Positions 33,561 through 45,602 are shown, counted from the stretch's first letter. The stretch: DNA of 64,000 nucleotides from Limnephilus marmoratus (GCA_917880885.1 OU862920.1:40831019-40895018), one strand, 5' to 3'. Notes: generated by a model from the sequence alone, not told the origin. Numbers and translations are program-made.

Positions 33561-34684
33561 TTTTGAACTTGAAGATGTATGTTGTAGGAGGGAAGATAAT
33601 ACGAATATCATTCCACAGCCGACTTATGGAACTCAAGAACGAGTGGTAAAAAAGAAGCCACCCGTTCTCATTTATTAGATAAATAATATCAACCAAGAAC
33701 AAATGATGTAGGGTGTACGTTTGGCATATTTCCCGAACATTCACCGGTGCCGAAGGAGCATCTTTCAATTAAATACCGATAAAACAATGAAAGCGACCCC
33801 ATTCAACATTAAGCATATTCATATTTAACCTGACGCCTGTTATTTAAAGATTATAATCCGTTTGTTAAGATAGGGGAATTGATCAAACGGACCGCCCATT
33901 TCCTCAGGGAATTTTTTCGATTTCTTATGTTAAGGTTCTAGTTAAGTCCAAAGTCAAAAGTGGTTAAAAGTATGTAATGTTAATGTATTCAAAGAATGTA
34001 GAGGTATCTACAAACCTACACAAGTGCGTGGAAAGACATACAAAAAATTATATTTTGTAGTTGACGTATACCCAGCGTTGCACGGGGTTGTGAATGATTT
34101 AGAGCAGGGGTAGGGAGCGCGGGCCTAGTCTCGACAGCTAATGGACCAGCAGGGGCGTATAACTTCGTTCAAATTTTTCAACCGTGGTCCGTGACGTAAA
34201 AGTGCTGCCACTCCATAGATAAAGTTTCATAGATGGAGCTGTAAAGATAGGTTTGTAATTTTGATTTTCGCCATATCTCGCTCAGGGTTGCCAACTTAGG
34301 GGTAAAATAAGTGGAATGGGATTTTTTTACTGGTTTAATAGGTGTTTTGGAGTATTTTTTGTGGTATTTTTGGGGGTTTTGTGATTCCATATATTTTTTT
34401 AAATTTTTATTACATCGTATACACGGAGCACTCGCACACTTCTTATTTGAGGATTTATTTTTATTGTACAAAAACTTGCTGAAACGACTTGTTCCTTCAC
34501 AAATGGAAAAATTGGTGAACTCTTGAAGTTGTAGAATTTTTTTTTTAATTTCCGAGAACACCTGATCCATACAGCTTCAATGTGTTTTGGTTTTGATTTT
34601 CTAAATATATCACAAGATCTTGAAGAAAATGATTTTTTTTTTTTACTGTAAATACCGTACAAGAATCTCAACTGCTCCGTCTGA
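33561..34684. other. Repeat-like AT-rich stretch, no supported gene
   Basis: Minus-strand open frames of 130 and 90 residues at 34178-34671 are Lys/Ser-rich and match no family I recognise. The block near 34185-34290 (GTGCTGCCACTCCATAGATA onward) has the look of a dispersed repeat. CAGGGGTAGGG at 34104 and CAGGGGCG at 34151 resemble hAT ends but lack partners. Confidence 0.4.
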
Positions 34685-35053
34685 AGCCAGTGAGACTATG
34701 GCATTCCCCAAATTAGGTATGTTGTGAGGCTGAAGGTAGTGAGGAGGGGAAGGAGGTGGGGAAGAGGAGGGTTGGGAAGTACCTGGCTATTCAGATCTGG
34801 TCACCAAACACGGCTAAAGCCATTTTCAAGCAACATTTCAATTCTGAATGGTGGTCTTACACCAGGGCGATACTGATAGTATCTTCCACTCTGGAACATG
34901 CCGTAAATATACTATAATATATATTATTTTATATGAATTAATTGTGAAATAACACAAATTAATCAAATAAAATTTACTTACGCATGCCGGGTTCGAACCC
35001 CAATCTCCGGATCGTGAGTCAAGAGTCTTACCCACTGGACTACGGAGGTCGTC
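34685..35053 (-). repeat. tRNA-derived SINE (family S1), most complete copy
   Basis: On the minus strand the head at 35053-34980 reads like a tRNA with a Pol III box A (TAGTCCAGTGGG) and box B (GGTTCGAACCC). The body follows: TTGATTAATTTGTGTTATTT, GGCATGTTCCAGAGTGGAAG, CCCTGGTGTAAGACCACCAT, and a pyrimidine-rich part with CCTCCTCTTCCCCACC, ending near GCCATAGTCTCACTGGC. It shares this body with 9880-10130, 33080-33235 and 56672-57005. Confidence 0.85.
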
Positions 35054-35540
35054 AGGTCATTTGATGGATGAAAATTAAAATCTCTTGATTTTATGAAACA
35101 AACAGCCCCGTATTTTGCGTATCGCTTGAGAAAGATATGTTTTATGTTTTATAAGGTATATAACAAATCGCGTACTGGCAACACAAAATATTTGGAAATG
35201 GCGTCTTGGACAAAACGGTTTGACATCTTGGTTTTCTGCATAACATTAAAAGGTAAAATATAGCATTTTTCTGTTGAAAATAATTATTATACTGTATGCA
35301 GATGTTTAATCTGATCGATAAATATGATTTCCATTCAAAAACATTGCTTTTTCATTTTGTTTTCGCTAAAAACGTTCATGATCCTGTGATGGCGCATTGG
35401 TGGATGTGTTTAATGGAGATCTTCTTGTTTTGGCCTTTTGTATTGTTTTACGTATTTTAATTTGATTCTTTCAAGATGTATTAATTTATTTTAATGTTTT
35501 CCGGTAGACTATATGTAACTTATTGTTATCATTTTTATAG

Positions 35541-35720
35541 ATGGCTGTTAGAGGTTTGTCACATGAAGAAATAACTATTGCACTGGAAGGAGACATTTCC
35601 GATGTCAAATGGGAGTCTGACGGTGAAGGTGAAGAGAGCTGGTCAGTGGAGTATCTACAAGATGACCAGGATGAGAACCAGTACCAGGACATCAACATTC
35701 AGCATTCGTCCGTAAATTAA
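35541..35720 (+). CDS. Small ORF resembling a piggyBac transposase N-terminus
   Basis: A 59-residue frame starts at an ATG directly after a splice-acceptor-like TTTTTATAG. It reads RGLSHEEITIALEGDISDV and continues acidic (SDGEGEESWSVE, QDDQDENQ). A short R/GLSxEEI motif followed by a strongly acidic stretch is typical of piggyBac-like transposases, whose DDD core would follow; here the frame stops. AATAAA occurs about 95 bp downstream. No piggyBac ends with TTAA could be found, so this may instead be a small unrelated exon. Confidence 0.35.
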   Translation: MAVRGLSHEEITIALEGDISDVKWESDGEGEESWSVEYLQDDQDENQYQDINIQHSSVN

Positions 35721-36164
35721 TTTGAGGTTAGGTCGGTTAGGAGACCTTAGTTTTTGTGTTATGTTTTATTATCAATTGTCTTATGTGTTATTTATTATCA
35801 ATTGTCTTTACTGAAAATAAACATATTTAAAGATGTTCTCAGAGTGTTTCATTTGTCTAATGTAACATTTTCTGATTCCAATAATTTTGTTCTTAAATAA
35901 TTTATTGGGCTAGTGAAGTAGGTCGAGAGCGGTTATATTGTCTATGGTAGACAAATAAGTTTCCTCTATCTTTAGTCTATTAGTGCTGGCAAGTGCGGGA
36001 AGGGCGAGGGGGTTAAGTTGGTGACGAAACCGCTAGGAGGAAAAAGCCCCAAGTGATCGATCTAGGGGTTAGTATATTTATGTGGACCAGTGTCATCAAT
36101 CAGGCCCGCGACAGCTAACGACTTTGTATTAAGGGCCCGCAACCCGGATTTGTACCGATTTATT

Positions 36165-36530
36165 ACATATTTCCCTTAAACACGATAAGTTTTAAATCTT
36201 TAAAAAAAAAATATATGTTATTCTTGAAGATGATATCTAGATTTTGCCCGCGCCGAAACGCAAATTATATAAAATTCCTTCGATAGAAAAAAATCGCAAA
36301 GTATGCTCCAAAAATTATTGTTAACACGTTTGTTTCAGTTATTTTACAAGTTATATGTATGAAAATCACAGTGTTTCTTTAAATGCTGTTTAAGATGATG
36401 CCCGCGAGATTTTTGCTCTATTTTAAACGAGTCGTGTTTTATTAAACATTTTCGCAATTTTCGCATCGATTTTGTCGCTGTAAATGTTAGCGCTGTCCTC
36501 TAACGTTCGTAATTTCGTATCTCTCCATCC
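36165..36530 (+). repeat. Dispersed repeat family G, copy 2
   Basis: Matches the complement of 20560-20945, for example through TTTCTTTAAATGCTGTTTAA, TTTTTGCTCTATTTTAAACG and AACGTTCGTAATTTCG. It lacks open frames and terminal repeats. Confidence 0.65.
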
Positions 36531-37309
36531 TGTTCTTTTCGGGCCCGATTGCAGAGCCTTAATGTTGTTGTATTAAGTTGAATAAAAAACAAAGAATGAT
36601 AGAAACTCGGTTTTATTTACTTGCTAGGTAAAGTTTAGAACTAACTAGAACTAGAACTAACGAAGTTATTCGGGAAAAAGTACTAGGTACTAGCGCTTTC
36701 TGTTAGCGATGGATAGAGAGTATTTCCGTGTGTAACCACCAGATGTCAAGTGTCGAAGTCGTGAAAATACAGTACAACACAATAGTAATTGAACTAGCGA
36801 ATTTAGCAAGCGTATGTTCACTCAGGGCGCGTACTCGGTGACTAGTCTAGAAATAGATAATGGCAGGAAAATTAAAACGGTTTTGGCCCTAGGAACTTAC
36901 TGGAATATCAGTATGGCCCTAAGGCTGGAAAGTTTGGAGCTCCCTGATTTAGAGTTAAGTTTTGGGTTTGTGAATTCTGGTGTAGCTGAAAACTGGATGT
37001 AGTTGTGGAAATGATGTTATTGTTAAAAATTAAAAAGGTTTTAATAATTATTTCAGGGAAAAATGGAAAAACCTGGAAATTTCAGCCGGAAAAAAGGTTG
37101 GAAAATTGTAAAAAAAAAGATATTTATCTTTTTGATTTAGTTATGTGAAGTTTGGAAAATTTCATATTGGGAAATTTTATCCTGAAAAAATTTACTTTTG
37201 TGGTAAGATTTCCTCCGGGAAAATCGGAAATAATTTCCTCATTGAAAAATATTCATATTTAAAAATCGGTGTCTTTTTGATTTTATTTTTCATGTTTTAA
37301 ACATTTCAG
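36531..37309. other. Gene-free stretch; unassigned 62-residue frame
   Basis: The frame at 36814-37002 (MFTQGAYSVTSLEIDNG...) matches nothing I know and has no codon-bias or splice support. It is followed by purine-rich sequence with GGAAA repeats. Confidence 0.35.
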
Positions 37310-37515
37310 AAATTTCTTTCAGTAAAATTGAAAATAAAATTGCCCGTGAAATTGGTCGGAAAATGGGTCTGGAGATTATATTAAAGCTTTTGAACCTGAG
37401 AAATTTCAAGTTGTGTTTATTTTATTTTGAAGTTTTCTCATCGGGGAGGCTGTTTGAAACTTCAACGGTTCTTTTTGAAAATAACACAGGGCGCTACTTT
37501 TGTTTACAATAGTCG
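37310..37515 (-). repeat. Dispersed repeat family B, copy 2
   Basis: The reverse complement contains TTTTCAAAAAGAACCGTTGA, GTTTCAAACAGCCTCCCCGA and AATTTCTCAGGTTCAAAA, matching 6275-6390. The class is unknown. Confidence 0.65.
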
Positions 37516-37724
37516 AAACGTTACTATAATATAATCAGTAGTATAATCATAATAATATAATCAGTTCAAATGATTGTGAATACCCGGCATTAGTCGTACG
37601 TAAAAGTTTAAGACTGTCCTAAAACTCACAAAATTAAGGGAATAAAATTTACGGTTAAACGACCGGAGGCGGAAATAAACTAGGATTATGAAGAGACGAA
37701 CCGGCATAAGCAGCCCTTCATTAA

Positions 37725-39245
37725 GAGCGTTTAACCAGCCAGCGGACGAAAATCCACCTTTCGTCGAAAGTTGTTCTTACGATCGTGCAGGGCGGTTACA
37801 ACGAGAAAGATTAATTATTCTCCATACCAGCTTTTTAAAATTATAACTCAATATCGAATTTATTTCAATTCAAATTAGCTTTAATTTATACTTTCATCCA
37901 AAAATGCTGAAAGGCGTGATGATAAAACCATCAAAATAATGTACTTTTTATAGTTATTTTTTGATTATAAGTATTTATCATTTTTCAATAATGTCTAAAT
38001 TTAATAAGAATGTTAAAAAATCTGAAACACATTAGTTTGTAAGTGAGCAAATAAATACACAAATGGACCAATTTTCGTCAAGAAACACATGTATGTACAT
38101 ATTTTTTAATGATTTTATTAAAATTCTAAAACATGCGTTTGCTAGATAATGTATTGATTTATTTTACTGCATGATTATATTATTTGAAATGGGTGTGGTA
38201 TAATACAAAATCTTTTTTGAAAATTTAACAAATCTGCCAACGACCTATGGAATAACCTTATTATTCTAAAAATTAAAAAATTTTCTCAAAATTTATTACA
38301 TGCGAATGCTAGATAAACAAAAATTTTAACAAAACAAAAAAACGACTTCAAAAAATGCACTAAAAAGTAAAAAATAATTTCGTATTCTTCTACAACTTTA
38401 TAATCAACTTACCTTTTCTACTCATCAATATGTACGTACGATTTTATTTTTGGAGTCGGTGTCGGCGGGAGAGGAGCTATCAAGTGAACACGCCGGGCCG
38501 TGGGTACCTTGGTTGACACCAACTCCAAAAATAACAATCGTACCTACATATTGATGAGTAGAAAAGGTAAGTTGATTATAAAGTTGTAGAAGAATACGAA
38601 ATTTTTTTTTTTACTTTTTAGTGCATTTTTTTAAGTCGTTTTTTTGTTTTGTTAAAATTTTTGTTTATTTTTTGATTTTTAGTGAATCTGAAGTACACTA
38701 ACTAATTCGATTAAGATTCGGCAGAGTATCGTAAATTTGTTCTTTAGAATTGGAGAGTTCCGTTACTTTGTCATGGATCCCATAATCAGAACCTAACCAA
38801 ACTCTCATCAAACTACCCTTGAAGTACATCCTTTCCAATAAAAAAAGAATCATCGAAATCGGTTGGCGTGATATTGAGTTATTCGTCCATTTGTCGCGCA
38901 CATACTTGATGCAAATTTAAGACTTATATGATTTTCTCATGGATGCCATTATCAGAACTGGACCAAATTAAAATGGGACCACACGGGAAGCACCAGCTTT
39001 CAAATAAAAAAAGAATCATCAATATCGGTTCACCCAGTCTAAAGTTCTGAGGTAACAAACATAAAAAAAAAATTAAAAAAATACAGTCGAATTGAGAACC
39101 TCCTCCTTTTCGAAGTCGTTTAATAAAATAAAAGAAAAATCTTTCGAAATCCATTTATAAATTTTTGTGGAAAAGAGTCAATACGTCTAAAATCTGATTT
39201 GAAAATGACATATTTCTGGTTTTCTCTGGTAATGTCCTCTTAATG
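37725..39245 (+). repeat. Dispersed repeat family A, copy 2, interrupted by an insertion
   Basis: Starts GAGCGTTTAACCAGCCAGCG and follows copy 3 (53793-54499) closely up to GCGAATGCTAGATAAA at 38317. It then resumes after about 39124 with AGAAAAATCTTTCGAAATCC and ends near TTTTCTCTGGTAATG. The inserted 0.8 kb is annotated separately. Confidence 0.85.
38318..39124. mobile_element. Insertion with long inverted repeat (family D) inside repeat A
   Basis: Present here but absent from the otherwise matching copy at 54400. The left part is a palindrome: arms of about 135-145 bp at 38320-38456 and 38522-38664, centred on GC-rich sequence with CACGCCGGGCCGTGGG. The right part reads on the minus strand as AAACGACTTCGAAAAGGAGG then TTCTCAATTCGACTGTAT, also found at 13632. 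ATAAA on both sides may be the target duplication. Two minus-strand frames with the shared phrase ISMILFLxE suggest an internal partial duplication. Confidence 0.75.
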
Positions 39246-39593
39246 ACTGATGAACTGGTTGGTAAATGGGTAAAATAAATGAATCCAAAATATATTTATT
39301 TTGAAATGTAGACATTTGTCTCGTGGCTTCCCATCCAGTATTGTTATTTTCTTTTATTTAAAAAAATATCTGCACTTCTCATAAGAAAATAAATAAAATT
39401 TTAAAAGATGTTTTTTTATTCATAAAATAATTAGCAAAAAACTATTAAGAATAAACATAACACAGGTATACATGGATTGCAATAATATGAAAAAATATTA
39501 AAAAAATTATGTAATTTTAAAACCTAAGCTAATGATGACAACTAATAACATATTATTTATATTAAAGTAAAAAATACACATAAGGGTACATTA

Positions 39594-39886
39594 ATCACGT
39601 AAGGCTTGAAAGGGGGGGGGGTCGGAAAAAAATCACGAAATATCACGAGGAGGGGGGGGGGGGTGATATAATCAGATATCACCTGTATTTATAAATAAAT
39701 AAATAAATTTATTGTTCGTTAAACGCACGATAATATTCTGAAAATTTCAATATAATTTGCTCTAAAAAAATACACGTGATTTTGGGTATAGGGGGGAGGA
39801 AGGTGGTCTAAAACCTCACCACATAAATATCAACAGGGGAAGAGGAGGGGGTTAAAAAAAACATCTCGTGATTAATGGACGACCCC
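39594..39886. mobile_element. PIF/Harbinger-like MITE, family H2 copy 1, with TAA duplication
   Basis: The ends are GGGTACATTAATCACGTAAG and the complement of GGGGTCGTCCATTAATCACG, flanked by TAA (39591-39593 and 39887-39889). The interior has several G-runs and the word ATCACGAAATATCACGAGG. A sister copy lies at 59074-59347 with TTA on both sides. Confidence 0.85.
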
Positions 39887-39889
39887 TAA

Positions 39890-41654
39890 TAATATGTTAT
39901 TTTTTTAACAAATTTTATTATTCACTTCTGAGTATTTATTTTACATATTAGAATTTTTTGAATAATAATAATACTTGTATAATATGAAGTTTCTGAATTA
40001 GTTTATGTAAAGTCTTTAGGGCAGTTGTGTATTCTGTTTCAATGTACTTGGTTTAGCATGTTTTGAGTAATGTACTGTAGGTACAGTAATGTACTGTGGG
40101 TTGCAGCCTGGAAGAATACCTAATAAAGATTATTAATATTTACTTATTTAAATATTCATGGAAAGGTATCCAAGTTAAGTTTATAATACATAATTTTTAG
40201 TCCTAGAGGTTTTAGTTTCTAATTACTGCTTCGATAAAACCTCCGGGACTTAAATATTACATAAAAATACAATTGAACTAAGATTAAACAATTTAGAAGC
40301 CCTCGATTGAAAACCGTTAACAATACATCAAACATAATTAAAAATCAAATAAATTTAACTCATAGTCCCATAACTGTATCATCCCCCTCCCCATCCTAGC
40401 TACCCATCCTTTAATAATTTTCTATTTTATCTCTTTCTGTCACTAATAATGTGTTTTCTTTTCTATTTCAATCCCTTTCCCTGTTTATTTTATTTTCTTA
40501 TGTTTCTGTATGTAATTAGCTTTAGTTAATATAATAAGCCACGACGAATCTTGAGCTAAGCGTAACCCTGTCAGCACTGTTAAATATTAATAATAAAAAA
40601 AAATTATGTATGTATTACAAAGTATATTTTTTCATTTAATATAAAATGTCACGCCTCAAAGTTTTTGGTTCCGTCGATATAATATCAAATTTAACTTTGT
40701 AAATAACTTTTATTTTATCTTTCTATTAACTACATAACATACAAGATACATATTAAATATAAATATAAAATAGATGTAGATTATTTTCGCAGTACGAAGT
40801 ACTTGTTGATTGTCATAATTCCATACGTAATATAATATTGATTATATTGTTTCTAACATGAGAACAGTAAAACATAACGTAGATTAATGTACGAATCATG
40901 CCAGTTTTGAATTCACAATTTATGTTTCACCATTCACAATTTTGAAACGAACCTCACATCTTCCATTTCTTTATTTTGCTCTTCGTGCCGCTCACCTCCT
41001 CCCATCACTGGTTACATAAATATAAAACTTAGACAACTTTTTCCATTCCCTTCCCTAGCAAATATTTTCTTCACTTTTTACTTCAGCATTCACCCCGTAT
41101 TATAATACCTCCAGACCATAAATTTTTCATGTTTTACCAACATAATGTTTTTTCCTTTCATTCTGTCGTAATTTCAAGATTCTTTAACAGACGTTCACTC
41201 CAAGTTTCGAAGCATGTATATAACTTTAGTAATTTTAAAACTAAGGAATCTGAAGAAAATGCCCAACGGACCAGCCTCAAGATTTATTTTATTTTCTGGT
41301 TTAAATTTACTTTAACGTTAATTGTAAATTAATAATACTGTATTTATTCGCGTCTATTACTTGTAAACAAATCCATTTAATTTTGGAAAAGAATTACATC
41401 GCAAACTATCATGAACTTTGTCAATTCATGAATATATAATTTTATGAATGTCTGAAGAAATCTGTAATCTACATACATAAATGAATCCAAGGTCAAGTAC
41501 TTATTTTAGCGACCTTACTGATAAACTGTGGAGATTTTTAATCACTTATCAAAGATAAATGCAGAAGTAGATAGGTGCAATATGGTCGGATTTTTTTTAG
41601 ATTATTTATAGCTAGTAGCAAAATTTTTGTATATTAAAGTTATGATATAATGTG
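39890..41654. other. AT-rich intergenic stretch
   Basis: No gene is supportable. The segment at about 40375-40605 is pyrimidine-rich, then reads GCCACGACGAATCTTGAGC and ends in TAATAATAAAAAAAAA. It resembles the 3' end of a LINE with an A-rich tail, but no coding part is attached. Confidence 0.45.
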
Positions 41655-41659
41655 TACTT

Positions 41660-41694
41660 AATTTCTTCTTTTTCTTCTTCTTCTTCTTCTTTGT
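41660..41694 (+). repeat. (TTC)n microsatellite
   Basis: An imperfect CTT/TTC run lies just left of the palindromic element at 41710. Confidence 0.85.
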
Positions 41695-41709
41695 GTGACT
41701 TCAGGCCCC

Positions 41710-41938
41710 CTAGCATGGTCGATCGATATAGGTTTTATCGAAAATGTTGGTATCTTGAAATCGCTCCCGAGCACGACTGCAGATCGCTAACGAAGAAATA
41801 AAAGTTCCCGTCAAATAAATTAGGAACCCTTAGTCGTTGTGAATTGTTATTTGTTCGTTAGCGGCCTGCAGTCGTGCTCGGGAGCGATGACAAGTTACCG
41901 ACATTTTCGATAAAACCTATATCGATCGACCATGCTAG
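41710..41938. mobile_element. Foldback element, family P2 copy 1
   Basis: The arms begin CTAGCATGGTCGATCGATAT and end with the complement ATATCGATCGACCATGCTAG. They contain GTTTTATCGAAAATGT and GCTCCCGAGCACGACTGCAG blocks, and are about 85 bp each around a centre near 41820. A diverged relative is at 63131-63312. GGCCCC/GACCCC at the borders might be a duplication but is not exact. Confidence 0.8.
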
Positions 41939-41954
41939 GACCCCAGGTCCCCTC

Positions 41955-42512
41955 CACGTTTTCGATCACTCTTGAAAATGTCTCTCTGTCTTTCGCTGCC
42001 CAGAATAGCTCCTCCACTCTCGTATATTTCGCAGCCAAGACATTTGTCTCCTACCAGGCCCTCGGCGTTTCAATATTAAATGGAGCAAGTGATACCTCTC
42101 CCCTCGAAGTATATGACCCAAATATGAAATTTTCCTGATTTTCATTAATGTAAGCAGTTCTCTATCTGCTCTAGCCCGCCTGAGAATTTCTGTGTCGGTG
42201 ATCATGTCGGTCCATGAGACCTTGAGCATTCTCCGGTGAACCCACATTTCAAAAGCCTCTAACCTGTTCGTGGTATTTACTTTCAAGGTCCATGTTTCAC
42301 ATCCACACAGCAAGACCGACCACACATAACATTTTAGCATTCTCTGCCTTAGTTTTAAGCTGATAATGTCATTGCAGAAGAGGGATATCATTTTAATGAA
42401 CGCAGTTCTTGCTGCTTCAATTCTGCACCTAACCTCTACATCTGGGTCAAGAGTCTCCGTGAGAATACTGCCGAGGTATCTAAATCATTCCACCTTTTCG
42501 ACATTTCAACCA
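41955..42512 (-). pseudogene. RTE/BovB-like LINE reverse-transcriptase C-terminal fragment
   Basis: The minus strand reads FRYLGSILTETLDPDVEVRC at the start, then KMISLFC, SLKLRQRMLKCYVWSVLL, CGCETWTL, RRMLKVSWTD and RRGPGRRQMSWLRNIREW. These are the post-catalytic motifs of RTE-type LINE proteins. An in-frame TGA occurs where a tryptophan is expected just before FRYLG, so it is dead. It lies about 140 bp downstream of the CRAL-TRIO stop codon. Confidence 0.88.
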
Positions 42513-42544
42513 TTTACCTAACTGTACTTAATTTAATGATATTT

Positions 42545-42550
42545 TTTATT
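42545..42550 (-). terminator. Candidate poly(A) signal AATAAA of the CRAL-TRIO gene
   Basis: The minus strand reads AATAAA about 105 bases beyond the stop codon and before the LINE fragment. Position is reasonable, but the hexamer is common in this composition. Confidence 0.4.
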
Positions 42551-42653
42551 CTTTCGTAGGTAGTTATTCCTAAAACTTTACTCTATTTATAATCTATACA
42601 AGTACCTACATCTAACATTCATTTATCACCGCTTTTTAACCATTCTACGAACT

Positions 42654-42923
42654 TTAATCCACTTCAAGCTTTCTGAAGCTTCCGGGTAAGCTGTAATAAT
42701 TGTTCTTGGTGGCGTTGTTGTTTTCGTCTGGGCCATTCCGGGCGCCCAAGCAGTTGGTGTTGATGATGTCCATTTCGTCCAGAGAAGTGACCACCGACCT
42801 CTTGCAAAGGAGCTCCCTCTTCCAACCAGCAATCATTTCGTCCATGGGCATCGTCCCGCCGTACTCCTTGGGGAGGCAAGATGGACTTATCACCTTGTCA
42901 AGAGATGAGATTGTGTTGTGGAT
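42654..42923 (-). CDS. CRAL-TRIO lipid-binding protein, last coding exon
   Basis: Codes for 89 residues and a TAA stop. It opens IHNTISSLDKVISPSCLPKE and then YGG, matching the end of the CRAL-TRIO domain (hxxLxxxIxxxxLPxEYGG), the conserved closing motif of insect clavesin/alpha-tocopherol-transfer-like proteins. Next comes the usual C-terminal helix (MDEMIAGWKRELLCKRSVV) and a short Asn/Gly-rich tail. The acceptor is GATTTCCAG, phase 0. The protein family binds hydrophobic ligands such as retinoids, tocopherols or phosphoinositides; the ligand here is unknown. Confidence 0.93.
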   Translation of the reverse strand: MHNTISSLDKVISPSCLPKEYGGTMPMDEMIAGWKRELLCKRSVVTSLDEMDIINTNCLGARNGPDENNNATKNNYYSLPGSFRKLEVD

Positions 42924-43082
42924 CTGGAAATCAAATAAATGTGATTAGTGTTGACCAAAGATATTTGGTATTGACCGAACATAGCAAAATAAGTAAAAAT
43001 TAAGTAACAAATGTACGTATGAAATAAAACAAATGTCTAGAAATTGTTACATGCGGTTAATGCCCAAGAAATACAAAAAACT

Positions 43083-43240
43083 AATAATAATAATAATAAT
43101 AATAATATTTATTTCGCATAAAATTATACAATGAAACATATGCGGAAACTTTGACTAGCCAACTAGGAATGGATCCTGTTTTAGGCCAGTCAAATTGACA
43201 AATTTAGTTCATATCATAATTTCATATTACATTGATAAAT
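43083..43240 (-). repeat. LINE 3' end with (TTA)n tail
   Basis: On the minus strand a UTR-like block (AAACAGGATCCATTCCTAGT, GGCTAGTCAAAGTTTCCGCA) is followed by TTATGCGAAATAAA and a run of nine ATT/TTA repeats at 43110-43083. A microsatellite tail directly after a UTR-like block is typical of CR1/I-type LINEs. No coding part is attached. Confidence 0.5.
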
Positions 43241-43249
43241 TATATAAAC

Positions 43250-45211
43250 ATATTATTTATTGAATGAAACAAGTGTTACGATTAAATTCCTCGTAGAAGC
43301 TTTAGTTAATAACTACAATTTTGAACTCATAAAAAAAAAGAATAAGCGAAGAGAAAAAAACAATGTCTTAAAGTACAGATTTAGTATCGAATGCTTGTTT
43401 AACAATAGATAAATGTTTGGACATGAAAAATTGATTGAGAATCGAGACCAGCTTCAAGTGTGATGACAAAATCCATATTATAATTAAAGTGGATGTTTAA
43501 ACATGATTACAAAAAATAATTATAATTAACGTGAGTGACGTATCCCTCAACTTTACGAGCGGGTAAAGAAACTCAAAAAGAATGTGACTCGAAAAGGATG
43601 CAGCAAATGAATAAAAACAATTTGTATATAAATATGTCTTAAGTTAATGTATAAATAGTGACATGAGAAAGTGGTTGATAACCAATTGTATTTATTTCCC
43701 TTTCCTTGCTTCATTTTTTCATCCTACTAAGATATTTTCCCTTAGAGAACTTAATATAAAATAAAACCGGTAAAGTAAATAAAATCCAGATGGTAATAAT
43801 AAAAAGAAAGATCACCGCAGGAGATGAATGTAGAACAATGGGAAGGGTATTGATAAAATAGTAAAACTTCATCGCTTGTTTGAATTCTTGACACAATCAG
43901 TTCGATATTTGATAATGACACTTTGATTCAAAACATATCCGAGTTCATTGATTCAAAGTTAAACTGACAGAAAGACCCACAGCCGAAATTACTACTTTTC
44001 GTAAATGAATGTTTGAGCAACATTCATTCAAATTATATTATTATCCACGAAAGGTCGAATTTAATCAAGGGCATAATCGAAAAACTTTGTTAACCAATCG
44101 TCTACCAAACATAACAGTAAAACAACATTGAGGATAATCCAATAATAATAATTTACAACTAGGTTATTTAAAAACTTTATTTCAATAAATTTTACGTAAT
44201 CATCAAATGTTTTAAGTTAATTTTCACGATCCGTGTTAGTTCCATTCAAGTTTTATTATTACCTATATCATTATAGGCTAGTTGCTTCTTAAAACTGAAA
44301 TAATCACAGAACTTACACAGAACGTGAAAATTAACTTGAAATATTTGATGAATCCATAAATTTTTTTGAAGCAACCCGTCCCAAGTGAATAAAACTGTTA
44401 TATTTTGCCTTTGTTAGAAATCTTGTAGATACAATTCTCCCGTCTGGAACTCTCTATAGTATTCATTGATGGAAACGAGCTATTGAAATATGAAATGAAA
44501 TAAAAATGATTTATGAAAACTTTATAAATAATTACGCTTCCAAGTATAAAAAGGTGTATTTCACCATTTTTATTAAACTACAATTTAAATGCGTTTAAAT
44601 TGTCGGACTAAAGAATTTACACCAACTTGGTATTTCAATGTAAAATTCTAAATGATGCATTTAGAAGTCCAGGAAGGCTTTCATCGATAAGCTTTCGGAT
44701 TGTTGAGCTGGTACCTAATACTAAAAGTCGTGATTTATTTCAGTGTAGACTTTCGGTGTACAACCCTTCTTTCTGGGAGTTAATGCTCGGAAATGTCAGT
44801 TTTGGTGATTTGATGTAGGTGCCAGAAAGTACTATAAACTTCCCGTATTTTAATGTTCTGTGTCAATGATGGAATTGTAGCCGATCCAATGTAGAAGTCA
44901 AAATTTTGATTCACCCTTTTGGGGCCTAGATATCGACAAACACTCTTTATCCCCGGGCGAATCAGAAATTTGAAACAGGCCCTTTAGGTCACTTAGCATA
45001 AGACACCATATATAAATACGAGTATAAACTTACAGTAAAAAGTTAATATTTTATACAAAACATATTATACCTTACAACCTAAGTAAGAATCGTGGCTCCC
45101 TTATCAGGCACAAGAGCTCCTCTTTTCTGATAAGGTATACGTATGACGTATGACCAAAAACGACCTTCAACGTAATATTTTGTAAAATATATATTATGCA
45201 TATTTTTTTTG
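43250..45211. other. AT-rich intronic stretch
   Basis: This lies in the CRAL-TRIO intron between 47986 and 42923. I see no supportable gene or element. Confidence 0.5.
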
Positions 45212-45470
45212 TGAAACTTCTATAGCCGTTAGGATTTCGGATGAAACGGAAATGACGATTACTGCACCTGCGACGCATCGACTGCGCTCATTGGCCGCTT
45301 TGATGTCACTTTTAAAGGCTCCTATTGGTTGAGATATGAAACGGAAATTACGTGGTCTGCGCTCATTGGTCGCTTTGATTATAACCTCACTTTTCAAGTA
45401 TTGGTTGAGATTGTTTTTGTAAAGTTTCGCTTCTACCGCGTGTACTCGAATTTTTATACGACAATAAAAA
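45212..45470 (-). mobile_element. Family E element copy
   Basis: In reverse orientation to 17405-17672. It has GTGAAACTTCTATAGCCGTT at the left, TTTGATTATAACCTCACTTT, and AAGTTTCGCTTCTACCGCGT at the right before CTCGAATTTTT. It retains the paired CATAATCAAAGCG-type internal units. Confidence 0.7.
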
Positions 45471-45602
45471 AATGTATATCATGTACTCCTCATTGCCCAG
45501 AATATTAATGGAGGGAAATTAATAGTTACGCAGAGTCGGTGGACATTTTCAATTTATCACAAAATAAATACGAAGATTGTTCCTTGGGCAGTATTGTTAT
45601 GT

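Noticed and set aside
34178..34671. Minus-strand frames of 130 and 90 residues
   Set aside because: Lys/Ser/Asn-rich, no recognised family, no splice or promoter support, and the region looks repetitive.
42700..42948. Plus-strand frame over the CRAL-TRIO last exon
   Set aside because: Shadow of the minus-strand exon, which has clear family motifs.
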